From: DASUPK01 sp963819715
GTDB taxonomy: Bacteria > Actinomycetota > Thermoleophilia > Solirubrobacterales > 70-9
DNA length: 64,000 nt
Assembly: GCA_963819715.1 (NCBI GenBank)
Contig: CAWFXE010000001.1
Location: forward strand, 379,903-443,902
Reading direction: 5' to 3'
Below are positions 35,026 to 44,675 of the stretch, piece after piece (position 1 is the stretch's first letter; every line of letters begins with the position of its first letter). A model generated the notes under the pieces. That model was not told where the DNA came from and searched no databases. It saw only the letters and a list, made by a program, of their open reading frames with translations. The position numbers and the translations under genes are program-made.

Positions 35026-35152
35026 CGGACGAACTCCGTTTCGTCAGGCTGCAAAGTGGCCGCTATTCAGACTTCCGGCCTGGGCGGCGGCGCCAGCCTA
35101 GCGGGTCGCCGGCCACCAGCCGGACGAGCGCCGCCGCCTATTATCGGCGCGC

Positions 35153-36634
35153 ATGGCTGCCTCCGCTCAATACAGCGTCACCGTCCGCGTCGAGCTCGAC
35201 GCTCGCCAGGAGCCGCTCGGAAAGCTCACAGCGCAGATCGCGGAGGCCGGCGGGGCCCTTCAGTCCGTCGACCTCATCCCGGGCGCCGGGCCGGAGGGCA
35301 AGCGGGTTCGCGAGTTCACGATCGACGCCAACAGCGCCGAGGCCTGGGAGCAGATCCTGCGCTCGATCGGCTCCACGCGAGGCGCGCGGGTGCTCGGCTT
35401 CACCGACCGCACCTTCGAGATGCACAAGAAGGGCAAGATCGAGCAGCACAACAAGTATCCGCTAAAGACCCGCGACGACCTCTCGATGGCCTACACGCCC
35501 GGCGTCGCCCGCGTCTGCGAGTACATCGCCGCGGACAAGAGCAAGGCATTCGACTACACGATCAAGGCCAACACGGTCGCCGTGGTCTCCGACGGCTCGG
35601 CGGTCCTGGGCCTCGGCGACATCGGTCCGGAGGCCGCGATGCCGGTGATGGAGGGCAAGGCGATGCTCTTCAAGGAATTCGCGGACGTCGACGCCTTCCC
35701 GATCTGCCTGGCGACCAACGACCCTCAGGAGATCATCCAGACGGTCAAGCTGCTCGCCCCCACCTTCGGAGGGATCAACCTCGAGGACATCTCCGCGCCG
35801 CGCTGCTTCGAGATCGAGGAGACGCTCAGGGAGGAGCTCGACATCCCCGTCTTCCACGACGACCAGCACGGCACCGCCGTCGTCGTGATGGCCGCCCTGT
35901 TCAACTCGCTGAAGATCACCGGCAAGCCGATCGAGGATCTGCGCGTGCTCGTGCTCGGCACAGGCGCCGCCGGGATCGCCTGCACGAAGATGATGCAGGA
36001 GTCGGGGATCGCCCAGATCATCGGCTGCGACCGCAAGGGCGCGATCTCGACGGATCGCGACGACTACGCGGATGACTCGATGTCGCCCATCAAGCACTGG
36101 TTCGCCGAGAACACGAACCAGGAGAAGCTCAGCGGCGGCCCCAATGACGTGATCGAGGGCTGCGACCTCTTCATCGGCCTCTCCGGCCCCGGCCTGATCG
36201 AGGCCGACTCACTCGGGAAGATGAACGACGACGCAATCGTCTTCGCGATGGCCAACCCCACGCCCGAGGTGATGCCCGAGGACGCCGAGCCCCACGTCCG
36301 CATCATGGCCACCGGCCGGTCGGACTACCCGAACCAGATCAACAACGTCCTCTGCTTCCCGGGCATCTTCCGAGGCGCCCTCGACGCCGGCGCCCCTCGG
36401 ATCACCGAGGAGATGAAGCTCGCGGCGGCCCGGGGAATCGCCGAGGTGGTCACCGAGGACGACCTGGCGGAGGACTACATCATCCCGTCGGTCTTCAACC
36501 GCGACGTGGCCCCGGCGGTCGCGCAGGCCGTCGTCGAGGAGGCGAAGGAGGCGGGCCTCGCCCGTTTCTCCGAGGAGACGGGCACCTTCGAGATCGTCGG
36601 CGACGCGAGCGCCACCGACGGCTCAGAGTCCTAG
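35153..36634 (+). CDS. NAD-dependent malic enzyme with N-terminal ACT domain
   Basis: This 493-residue enzyme converts malate to pyruvate and CO2 with reduction of NAD(P). Residues 1-85 form an ACT domain, which often binds a regulatory ligand. The catalytic part follows with YTPGVARVCEYI, DGSAVLGLGDIGPEAAMPVMEGKA, NLEDISAPRCFEIE and HDDQHGTAVVV. The dinucleotide loop is VLGTGAAGIACTKM. It ends with ADSLGKMNDDAIVFAMANPTPE and SDYPNQINN. Start ATG 35153 with an upstream GC-rich gap of 127 bases. The last codons overlap the convergent membrane-protein gene. Confidence 0.9.
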   Translation: MAASAQYSVTVRVELDARQEPLGKLTAQIAEAGGALQSVDLIPGAGPEGKRVREFTIDANSAEAWEQILRSIGSTRGARVLGFTDRTFEMHKKGKIEQHNKYPLKTRDDLSMAYTPGVARVCEYIAADKSKAFDYTIKANTVAVVSDGSAVLGLGDIGPEAAMPVMEGKAMLFKEFADVDAFPICLATNDPQEIIQTVKLLAPTFGGINLEDISAPRCFEIEETLREELDIPVFHDDQHGTAVVVMAALFNSLKITGKPIEDLRVLVLGTGAAGIACTKMMQESGIAQIIGCDRKGAISTDRDDYADDSMSPIKHWFAENTNQEKLSGGPNDVIEGCDLFIGLSGPGLIEADSLGKMNDDAIVFAMANPTPEVMPEDAEPHVRIMATGRSDYPNQINNVLCFPGIFRGALDAGAPRITEEMKLAAARGIAEVVTEDDLAEDYIIPSVFNRDVAPAVAQAVVEEAKEAGLARFSEETGTFEIVGDASATDGSES

Positions 36635-37251
36635 CGGCTCGCCGGCAGCAGCCACGACGGCGGCTTCACCAGGATCCGCGCCGCCCAGAGGAAGCAGAGC
36701 GCTCCGACCAGCGTCATCGAGGTGGCCAGGGAGGCATTGACCAGCTCGTTCGTGTCCGGGATGACGTAGGCGGCGACGGCCGAGATCCCGAAGGCGACCG
36801 AGCCGACGAGGTTGAGGGTCGCCGAGCGGCGGACGACGAGCACCGCGTGGAGCACCGCCACCTCGGCGAGGACGCTCGAGGCGAGGAAGCAGACCGAGCC
36901 GAAGACGTCCGGCGACCAGACCAGCAGGTTCGAGGTATGGGTCGAGAGGTGGTCGTACATCCCGAAGAAGGTCGTGACGTTGAAGAAGAGCGTCCCGGCG
37001 AATTGGATCCCGGCGGCCCAGACCTCGGTCCCCCGACCGCGCGCCACGCGGAGCTGCTCGAAGGCGGCGGTCGTGAAGAAGAGCGAGCCGGTGAAGTAGA
37101 CGATGCCAACCGCCGTCTCAGAGAGGCGGGACGCCGCCGGCAGCGAGGCGACCGCGAAGCAGGCCGAGCCGATCATGAACAGCACCCCGATTCGCCGCGC
37201 ATCGCCCTGAGCGGCACCCGCGCTGAGCGCCGCCGCCGAGCCGGCGCTCAT
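36631..37251 (-). CDS. YrhK-like multi-pass membrane protein
   Basis: This 206-residue membrane protein has about six helices, including GVLFMIGSACFAVASLPA, VGIVYFTGSLFFTTAAFEQLR and VWSPDVFGSVCFLASS. The pattern GSxxFxxxS near the first helices resembles YrhK-domain proteins, but I am not certain of the family. The function is unknown. The ATG at 37251 overlaps the stop of the acetyltransferase gene upstream, so the two are cotranscribed. Confidence 0.55.
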   Translation of the reverse strand: MSAGSAAALSAGAAQGDARRIGVLFMIGSACFAVASLPAASRLSETAVGIVYFTGSLFFTTAAFEQLRVARGRGTEVWAAGIQFAGTLFFNVTTFFGMYDHLSTHTSNLLVWSPDVFGSVCFLASSVLAEVAVLHAVLVVRRSATLNLVGSVAFGISAVAAYVIPDTNELVNASLATSMTLVGALCFLWAARILVKPPSWLLPASR

Positions 37252-37757
37252 CTCGGAATCTGGATGCGGTAGCGAACCTCCGTGAAGGTGCTCCCGGCGA
37301 AGGTCTTCTCGCGCGTTGCGCCGTCCTGCGCCCACCCGAGCGCCCGATAGAAGCCTCGCGACGTGTTCCACTCGGCGGTCCACAGCGTCATCTCCCGGAA
37401 TCCGCGCTCCCGCAGCTGCTCCATCGCCGAATCCAGCAGCGCGCGGCCAAGACCCCGCCGCCAGGAGGCGGGCTCGGTGTAGAGCCGGTCGAGCAGGGCG
37501 ACCCTGGCCGGGTCGGAATCATCATCGGTGCTGCGGCAGAGCAGCGCGAGCGCAGCCGGCTCGCCCCGGCGCTCCGCGACGAGGACCATCAGGTCGGGAT
37601 CGGAGATCCAGCGCTCCCACTCGTCTGCGCGGGACCGGACGCCCGCCAGGCCGATCGGCGACAAATGCCGTGCCCACGCCGCCCTCCCGGACGACAGGTA
37701 GATCTGGGCGAGACGCTCCCCCTCCCCGGGCTCCGCTGCTCTGACACTTTCAGCCAT
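37248..37757 (-). CDS. GNAT family N-acetyltransferase
   Basis: This 169-residue acetyltransferase uses acetyl-CoA and an unknown acceptor. The GNAT core is visible: strand 4 with LLDRLYTEPASWRRGLGRALLDSAMEQLRERGF (CoA loop RRGLGRAL), strand 5 with LWTAEWNTSRGFYRALGW, and the closing FAGSTFTEVRYRI. ATG 37757 opens the acetyltransferase. It is translationally coupled to the next membrane protein gene. Whether its acceptor is small or a protein cannot be said. Confidence 0.8.
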   Translation of the reverse strand: MAESVRAAEPGEGERLAQIYLSSGRAAWARHLSPIGLAGVRSRADEWERWISDPDLMVLVAERRGEPAALALLCRSTDDDSDPARVALLDRLYTEPASWRRGLGRALLDSAMEQLRERGFREMTLWTAEWNTSRGFYRALGWAQDGATREKTFAGSTFTEVRYRIQIPR

Positions 37758-37793
37758 CGCGCGGGAACCTAGCGGGCTAGCATCCGCCGCCTG

Positions 37794-38702
37794 ATGCGAG
37801 TGCTCATCACCGGAGCTTCCGGGCTCATCGGATCGGCCCTGGCCGACGCCCTGCTGACCCGGGGTGACGAGGTCGTCGGGCTTACCCGCGATCCCGACCG
37901 GGCAAAGCCCAAGAACCCCACCGTCCGCTGGCACTCCTGGCAGGCGACCACCGAGCGGCCGCCGCCGGAGGCGATCGAGGGCGTCGACGGCGTCGTCAAC
38001 CTGATCGGCGAGGAGATCAACCAGCGGCTCACAGACCAGGCCAAGGTCCGCATCAGGGAGAGCCGCCTGACGGGAACCCGCAACCTGCTCCAGGGAATCG
38101 AGGCCTCCACCACCAAGCCGAGCGTGTTCATCGGCCAATCGGCGATCGGCTACTACGGCGATCGCGGCGCTCAGATCCTCGATGAGGAATCCGAGCCGGG
38201 TGAGGGCTTCACCGCGGAGATCCCGATCCAATGGGAGGCCGCGGAGAAGGAGGCCGAGGACCTGTTCGGCCGGACGGTCATATTCCGTACCGGCCTGGTC
38301 CTGACCAAGGACGGCGGCCTCGTGAAGCAACTCCTCCTCCCATTCAAGCTCGGCGTCGGCGGACCGATAGCCGGGGGCGAGCAGTTCATGTCCTGGATCA
38401 GCCTCGAGGATCTGGTCGGGCTGATGCTCTGGGCCCTGGACACCCCCCAGGTCTCGGGAGCCATCAACGCGACCGCCCCCAACCCGGTGACGAACCGGGA
38501 GTTCTCGAAGGCCATGGGCAGGGCTCTCCATCGACCCGCCTTCATGCCCGTCCCGAAGTTCGCGGTCACCGCGATGAGGGGCGGCGAGCTCGCCGATGCG
38601 GTGGCGGGCGGTGCCCGCGTTCTGCCCCGGCGCGCGCTCGACGGCGGCTACGAGTTCCGCCATCCCGAGCTCGACGAGGCCCTGCGCAGCGCCCTGCGAT
38701 AG
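37794..38702 (+). CDS. TIGR01777-type epimerase (SDR superfamily)
   Basis: This 302-residue protein is an extended SDR oxidoreductase of the TIGR01777 (YfcH/SDR39U1) family. The NADP-binding loop is MRVLITGASGLIGSALADAL, and FIGQSAIGYYGDRG contains the characteristic YYG. Typical later motifs are IPIQWEAAEKEAE, VIFRTGLVL and INATAPNPVTNREFSKAMGRALHRPAF. The substrate is unknown. The gene is divergent from the GNAT gene. A predicted dioxygenase gene follows after 16 bases and may share its mRNA. Confidence 0.85.
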   Translation: MRVLITGASGLIGSALADALLTRGDEVVGLTRDPDRAKPKNPTVRWHSWQATTERPPPEAIEGVDGVVNLIGEEINQRLTDQAKVRIRESRLTGTRNLLQGIEASTTKPSVFIGQSAIGYYGDRGAQILDEESEPGEGFTAEIPIQWEAAEKEAEDLFGRTVIFRTGLVLTKDGGLVKQLLLPFKLGVGGPIAGGEQFMSWISLEDLVGLMLWALDTPQVSGAINATAPNPVTNREFSKAMGRALHRPAFMPVPKFAVTAMRGGELADAVAGGARVLPRRALDGGYEFRHPELDEALRSALR

Positions 38703-38718
38703 GTCAAGATTGGATGAG

Positions 38719-39633
38719 ATGAAGCTCGAGGGTGTCCACCACATCACCGCGATCACCGGCGACGCCCAGAACAACGTCAACTTCTATGCCGGAGTCCTGG
38801 GACTACGCCTGGTGAAGAAGACCGTCAACCAGGACGATCCCACCGTCTATCACCTCTTCTTCGCGGACGAGAAGGGCGACGCCGGCTCCGACCTGACCTT
38901 CTTCGAATACCCCGGCGCCCCACCCGGCCGGGCCGGCGACGGCATGATCCACACGGTCTGCTGGCGCGCCGGCTCGTCTGAGGCGCTCGACTTCTGGGCG
39001 GAGCGCCTGGGCGGCCAGGGCATCGCCACCGAGCGGCACGACGATTCCCTGCGCTTCGCCGATCCCGAGGGCCTCGGCCACGAGCTGCGGGTCTCCGGCG
39101 TCGACGACGAGCCGCTTGTCGCCGAGCACCCCGAGATCCCGTCCGAGATGGCCCTGCAGGGCTTCGACGGCGCCCGCGCCTACTCCAGCAACCCGGACGC
39201 GAGCAAGGCGTTGTTCGAGGAAGCGCTCGGATTCGCGCCCCACGAGGACGGCTGGGAAATCCGCGGCGATACCCGCGGCGGCCTCTACGCCTTCGACGCC
39301 CCACCATCGGAGCGCGGCCTACAGGGCGCCGGCAGCGTCCATCACATCGCGTGGGCTTCGCAGATGGACGATCACGAGGCCTGGCGCGACCGCGTCACCT
39401 CGGCCGGAGCCCGCCCGACCCCGGTCATCGACCGCTTCTACTTCCGCTCCATCTACTTCCGCGAGCCGAGCGGCGTTCTCTTCGAGATCGCGACCCTCGG
39501 CCCGGGCTTCACCGTCGACGAGCCGCTCGAGTCGCTGGGCGAGAAGCTCTCGCTGCCGCCGGACTACGAGCACCTCCGGGAACAGGTCGAGCCGGTCCTG
39601 CGGCCGATCCAGAACCCGCGTGTCCACGCCTGA
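38719..39633 (+). CDS. ring-cleaving dioxygenase, MhqO-like (two VOC domains)
   Basis: This 304-residue protein has two VOC modules: one opening GVHHITAITGDAQNNVNFYAGVLGLRLVKKTVN and one near residue 155 with GARAYSSNPDASKALFEEALGF. Metal ligands are expected at the early His (VHHIT), the later His (SVHHIAWAS) and Glu (FEIATLGPGF). The family includes MhqO/MhqA, which open hydroquinone-type rings. The next gene, an esterase-like hydrolase, overlaps its end by 14 bases, the same pairing as mhqO-mhqD, which supports a quinone-detoxification role. Confidence 0.8.
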   Translation: MKLEGVHHITAITGDAQNNVNFYAGVLGLRLVKKTVNQDDPTVYHLFFADEKGDAGSDLTFFEYPGAPPGRAGDGMIHTVCWRAGSSEALDFWAERLGGQGIATERHDDSLRFADPEGLGHELRVSGVDDEPLVAEHPEIPSEMALQGFDGARAYSSNPDASKALFEEALGFAPHEDGWEIRGDTRGGLYAFDAPPSERGLQGAGSVHHIAWASQMDDHEAWRDRVTSAGARPTPVIDRFYFRSIYFREPSGVLFEIATLGPGFTVDEPLESLGEKLSLPPDYEHLREQVEPVLRPIQNPRVHA

Positions 39634-40339
39634 GCAGCCGCCCGGGGATCGCCCGGGTCAGGTCGTCGAGCTCGTCCACCTCACCCGCGAGCCCGCCGGC
39701 GAGCCCGAGGGGGCGCTGGTCCTGCTGCACGGCCGAGCCGTGGACGAGCGCGACCTCTACCCCATGCTCGACGAGCTCGACCCCGACCACAGGTTCTTCG
39801 GGATGACCCCCGGCGCCCCGCTCACAGACGTCCCACCCGGTGGCCGGCACTGGTACGTGATCAGGGAGGTCGGGCACCCCGACGAGGACACCTTCATCGA
39901 CACGCTGGAGAAGCTCTGCCGCTTCCTGGACGACGAGCTCCGCCACCGCGGTATCCCGTGGGAGAAGACCGTGATCGGCGGCTTCAGCCAGGGCGCCGCC
40001 GTCGCATGCGCCGTCGCCCTCGGCATGGGCCGGCCGAAGGCAGCGGGCCTGCTGATGATGAGCGGCTTCTACCCGATGGTCCGCGGCTGGAAGCTCGACC
40101 CGCGCGCGAAGCGCGGCATGCCCGCCTACGTCACCCACGGCTCCTACGACCCGATCATCCCCGTCGGCTTCGGCCGCAAGGCGCGCGACCTGCTCGAGGA
40201 GGGCGGGCTGATGGTCACCTTCCGCGAGGCGCGGGTCCAGCACTCGATCGACTTCGCCCTGATCCCGGAGATGAGGGAGTGGGTCGCCTCGGTGATCTCG
40301 GGGCAGCCGGCGATTGAGGGACCGCGCTCAGAGATCTAG
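39620..40339 (+). CDS. phospholipase/carboxylesterase family hydrolase, MhqD-like
   Basis: This 239-residue alpha/beta hydrolase has the oxyanion region LVLLHGRAVDERDLYPM, the nucleophile in IGGFSQGAAVA (Ser within GFSQG), the catalytic Asp near THGSYDPIIPV, and a late His in ARVQHSIDF. It belongs to the family of small esterases with MhqD. The GTG at 39620 overlaps the upstream dioxygenase gene, so translation is coupled. Its substrate is probably an aromatic ester or thioester, by context only. Confidence 0.8.
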   Translation: MSTPEQPPGDRPGQVVELVHLTREPAGEPEGALVLLHGRAVDERDLYPMLDELDPDHRFFGMTPGAPLTDVPPGGRHWYVIREVGHPDEDTFIDTLEKLCRFLDDELRHRGIPWEKTVIGGFSQGAAVACAVALGMGRPKAAGLLMMSGFYPMVRGWKLDPRAKRGMPAYVTHGSYDPIIPVGFGRKARDLLEEGGLMVTFREARVQHSIDFALIPEMREWVASVISGQPAIEGPRSEI

Positions 40340-41382
40340 CCTCGTGAGCACGGAGCGGCGAGAGCAATGCGGGCTCTGACGTCAATCCGGTAGCGCTGGA
40401 TCATGCACTCGGTGGTGTCCCCCTCCGAGGTGATCGAATAGCTCCCCAGCACCGTCTCATCGCGATTGGCGCCAAAGACGCCGGTGCGGACCTTGTCGCG
40501 GAACGAGGAGGCGTCCGTCCCCGTTCCCGAGATCGCCTGGAGCACCAGCCCCATCGCCTCATAGCCATATGAAGCGGATGGACCGGGCGCCCGATGAAAG
40601 CGATGCCGGAACTGCTCAACGAACTGCGTACCTGGCAACCGGCTTGGGTCCAGCTCCGCGCTCACGGCGAAGTTCTGACCGCCGAACTCGAACGTCCCGG
40701 CCGTCGGCGCATAGAGGGCAACCTTGCGGCCGTGCAGCGTCGGCCCTACCTGGATGCCATGCTCACCCGCCGCCGCTCTGAACTCGGAGGCGGCGAGGTC
40801 CTCGAACGCCGAACCGTCCGAAGCGGCCAGCGCAGCCGTGGCGCCGAGCTCTGATACCCAGTTGGCGGCCGCGTCAACGACCACGTCATCCGCCGGGACC
40901 GTCCGTGCGAAGTTCGGCGAGCCCGACGGCTGGTAGCGCCCGGGCGAGTCCGGATAGCCGGCGGCCGGCCGGGTCAGATCCACTCCCCCCGCTCCGGGCG
41001 AGACCTGGACCAGGCCCGCGTTGTTGGTGATCGGCACCGAGGCCCGCGTCGGCTCGGAGTCGAGCTCTCCGATGTAGGCGGCAGCCGAGGAGTCCTGGAC
41101 GGCCTGGCGTGCGTTCGCGCCGACGGCGACCGGATCCCAGACCTTTCCCTTTGCGTCGTCGAGATATGTGGCCCGGACCTGGACCGATCCCGCCCTTCCC
41201 TGGGCCCGCTCCAGCGCCAGCCGCGCCCCGTCCGCGGCATCGCGGCCATCCGCGCCGCGGGGTCCGGTCAGCGGCAGGCTGACGTAGACGGTGACCGGGG
41301 CGTCGATCTTCGCGGTCCCGGCGATGCCGCAACCGGCGACGGCAAGAGCGAGCAGCAGCGCCGCGAGCGCCAGGCGAAGCAT
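40336..41382 (-). CDS. ABC transporter substrate-binding lipoprotein (Leu/Ile/Val-type)
   Basis: This 348-residue protein is a type 1 periplasmic-binding-fold protein. It starts with a lipoprotein signal peptide (LALAALLLALAVAGC, Cys18), so it should be anchored outside. The fold is visible in VYVSLPLTGPRGADGRDAADGARLALE, YIGELDSEPTRASVPITNNAGLVQVSPGAG and YEAMGLVLQAI. The family binds branched-chain amino acids or amides; the ligand is unknown. No permease or ATPase gene of the same system is next to it, so it may serve a distant transporter or act as a sensor. Confidence 0.8.
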   Translation of the reverse strand: MLRLALAALLLALAVAGCGIAGTAKIDAPVTVYVSLPLTGPRGADGRDAADGARLALERAQGRAGSVQVRATYLDDAKGKVWDPVAVGANARQAVQDSSAAAYIGELDSEPTRASVPITNNAGLVQVSPGAGGVDLTRPAAGYPDSPGRYQPSGSPNFARTVPADDVVVDAAANWVSELGATAALAASDGSAFEDLAASEFRAAAGEHGIQVGPTLHGRKVALYAPTAGTFEFGGQNFAVSAELDPSRLPGTQFVEQFRHRFHRAPGPSASYGYEAMGLVLQAISGTGTDASSFRDKVRTGVFGANRDETVLGSYSITSEGDTTECMIQRYRIDVRARIALAAPCSRG

Positions 41383-41389
41383 TGGAGCC

Positions 41390-42415
<1,026 letters not shown>

Positions 42416-42430
42416 GGGCGCAGCCTACTC

Positions 42431-42526
42431 CGGCTTCGCAATCAAGCCGCGACCGCAAGCGGCCGCCCCAAATAAGTCGCTCCGGGCTTCGCCCTCCGCT
42501 CCGAAGTGGAGCGGCCTGGCGGTCGC
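42431..42526 (-). repeat. dispersed structured repeat, copy B (intergenic)
   Basis: On the minus strand this 96-base segment matches about 80 of 97 positions of 28027-28123. It begins at the stop codon of the small membrane protein gene and ends 15 bases before pfkA, so it forms the pfkA leader. Confidence 0.7.
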
Positions 42527-42690
42527 TACGGGCGGGTCAGCCAGTCGATCAGCGGCTGCGCGTACCTGAGGGCGGCGCCGGTGAAAACTCCGCCCAGGAA
42601 GAGGATCGCGGCGACCGGGCCCGGCACGCCGAGGGTGTAGGCGATCACCATCACGCACGCGCCGAGGACTGTGAAGAGCACTACCTGCAC
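42526..42690 (-). CDS. 54-residue two-helix membrane protein after trpA
   Basis: This small frame starts at GTG 42690, 10 bases after the trpA stop, and reads a first helix (VLFTVLGACVMVIAYTL), a GVPGP turn, a second helix (AILFLGGVFTGAALRY) and a short end ILIDWLTRP-like tail with Pro. Its length, two hydrophobic stretches and place in the trp operon suggest a real gene. I do not recognise it. The ribosome binding site is weak; translational coupling with trpA is possible. Confidence 0.5.
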   Translation of the reverse strand: MQVVLFTVLGACVMVIAYTLGVPGPVAAILFLGGVFTGAALRYAQPLIDWLTRP

Positions 42691-42700
42691 GGCCAGAACC

Positions 42701-43507
42701 CTATCTGGCGAGGGCGGCGCGAGTTTCGCTCAGGAACTCGGCGACCCCGGCGACCGCGGCCTCACGGTCGGGGGCGTCCGCGACCGTGCGCACCAGCCGC
42801 GTCCCGATGATGACGCCGTCGGCGACCTTCCCGACGCTCGCCGCCTGCTCGGAAGTCGAGATCCCGAAGCCGACCGCGACCGGAACGTCGGCGGCCGCCT
42901 TCGTGTCCTCGATCAGCTGGGTCAGCTCCTGCGGGAGCGCGGCGCGCTCGCCGGTCACGCCCTTCGTCGAGACGAGGTAGACGAAGCCCTGGGCCGTCGA
43001 GCAGATCTCGGTCCGGCGCTCGGGCGGCGTGTTGGGCGCCACCAGCGGGATCAGCGGGATGCCGGGCCCCCGAAGCGCCTCGGCGATCGGACCGCGCTCC
43101 TCCAGCGGCACGTCGGGGACGATCACTCCGGCCGCGCCTGCCTCGGCGACCTTCTCGACGAACTGCTCGTAGCCCGTCGCCATGATCATGTTCACGTAGG
43201 CCATCACGGCGACGGGGATCCGGTCCGACACCCCGGCGCATGTCTCGAGAACGGACTCGAGCGTGGCCCCCGCCTCCAGCGCGGCCGTGTCCGCGGCGTG
43301 GATCACCGGCCCGTCCGCCAGCGGATCCGAGAACGGGACACCCAGCTCGATCAGATCGGCGCCCGCGTCTGCGTAGGCCCGAGCGACGGCGGTGGCGGTC
43401 TCCTGATCCGGGTAGCCACCCATCAGATAGGGCATCAGAGCGGCGCGTCCCTCCGCGGCTGCAGCGTCGAACGCCGCCTGGATAGAGGTGACAGTGGTTT
43501 CAGCCAT
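42701..43507 (-). CDS. trpA: tryptophan synthase alpha subunit
   Basis: TrpA cleaves indole-3-glycerol phosphate to indole, which is passed to TrpB. The 268-residue product shows LMPYLMGGYPDQET, the catalytic Glu in LIELGVPFSDPLADGPVI (with Asp nearby), and the phosphate loop VGFGISTSEQAASV. Length is normal. The start overlaps trpB by eight bases. It lies in trpF-trpB-trpA, separate from the trpEGDC set. Confidence 0.95.
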   Translation of the reverse strand: MAETTVTSIQAAFDAAAAEGRAALMPYLMGGYPDQETATAVARAYADAGADLIELGVPFSDPLADGPVIHAADTAALEAGATLESVLETCAGVSDRIPVAVMAYVNMIMATGYEQFVEKVAEAGAAGVIVPDVPLEERGPIAEALRGPGIPLIPLVAPNTPPERRTEICSTAQGFVYLVSTKGVTGERAALPQELTQLIEDTKAAADVPVAVGFGISTSEQAASVGKVADGVIIGTRLVRTVADAPDREAAVAGVAEFLSETRAALAR

Positions 43508-44675
43508 CGAGCTCGGCGAGCTTGGCGGTCGCCTCGGCCATGTCCTTGTCGCCCCGGCCGCTGAGCGTCAGCACGTCGTAGCCCTCGGCTCCGGGGTTCT
43601 CCATCAGCCAGGCAATCGCGTGACTGGGCTCCAGCGCGGGGATGATCCCCTCGAGGCGGGCGAGCTCCCTGAAGGCTCGCAGTGCCTCGGCATCGGTCGC
43701 GCTGACGTAGGTCGCCCTGCCGGAGTCGCGCAGCTGGGCGTGCTCAGGGCCGACGCCCGGATAGTCGAGCCCAGCCGAGACGGAGTGCGCCTCCAGGATC
43801 TGTCCAGCCTCGTCGGCGAGCACCGACGAGAGAGCCCCGTGCAGGACGCCCGTGGTCCCCGCGCCCAGCGATGCGCCGTGGTGGCCGCTGTCGAGCCCCT
43901 CGCCCGCGGCCTCGACTCCGATCAGCTCCACCGGGTCGTCGAGGAAGGCATGGAAGCTGCCGATCGCATTCGAGCCGCCGCCGACGCAGGCGATCACCCG
44001 GGCCGGGAGTGACTCCTCCGCCTCGAGCGCCTGCGCCCGAGCCTCGTCGCCGATCACCCGCTGGAGATCGCGCACCAGGGCCGGATAGGGCGCGGGACCG
44101 ACCGCGGAGCCGATCACGTAGTGCGTACTGCCGACGGTGGCAACCCAGTCTCGAATCGCGGCGCTGACGGCCTCCTTGAGCGTTCGGGCGCCCGCCTCGA
44201 CCGGGATCACCTCCGCCCCGAGGAGCTCCATCCGCTCGACGTTCGGGGCCTGGCGCCGGATGTCCTCGCTGCCCATGTAGACGGCGCACTCGAGCCCGAA
44301 GAGCGCGCAGGCCGTCGCTGTGGCGACACCGTGCTGACCGGCGCCCGTCTCGGCGATGATGCGCGTCTTGCCCATTCGCCTGGCGAGCAGGGCCTGCCCG
44401 ACGGCGTTGTTGATCTTGTGGGCCCCGGTGTGGGCCAGGTCCTCACGTTTCAGGTAGACCCGGCGCCCCACCCGCTCCGACAGCCGCTGGGCCAGGTAGA
44501 GCGGCGTGGGACGTCCGACGAAGTCCCGCAGCAGGATCGCGAGCTCGGCCTGAAAGCCTGCGTCCTCGCGCGCCTCGCTCCACGCGGCACTCAACTCGTC
44601 GAGGCCGGCGATCAGGGCCTCGGGTACGAACCGGCCGCCGTAGGGGCCGAAGCGCTCCTCGACTGCGGCGCTCAC
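43500..44675 (-). CDS. trpB: tryptophan synthase beta subunit
   Basis: TrpB joins indole and serine with PLP. The 391-residue protein has the PLP lysine in KREDLAHTGAHKINNAVGQ (Lys of HKINN), the Gln-His segment ETGAGQHGVATATACALFG, and the phosphate-binding CVGGGSNAIGSFHAF. It starts FGPYGGRFVPEALIAGL, as usual for TrpB1 enzymes that pair with TrpA. It overlaps trpF upstream by four bases and trpA downstream. Confidence 0.96.
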   Translation of the reverse strand: MSAAVEERFGPYGGRFVPEALIAGLDELSAAWSEAREDAGFQAELAILLRDFVGRPTPLYLAQRLSERVGRRVYLKREDLAHTGAHKINNAVGQALLARRMGKTRIIAETGAGQHGVATATACALFGLECAVYMGSEDIRRQAPNVERMELLGAEVIPVEAGARTLKEAVSAAIRDWVATVGSTHYVIGSAVGPAPYPALVRDLQRVIGDEARAQALEAEESLPARVIACVGGGSNAIGSFHAFLDDPVELIGVEAAGEGLDSGHHGASLGAGTTGVLHGALSSVLADEAGQILEAHSVSAGLDYPGVGPEHAQLRDSGRATYVSATDAEALRAFRELARLEGIIPALEPSHAIAWLMENPGAEGYDVLTLSGRGDKDMAEATAKLAELDG

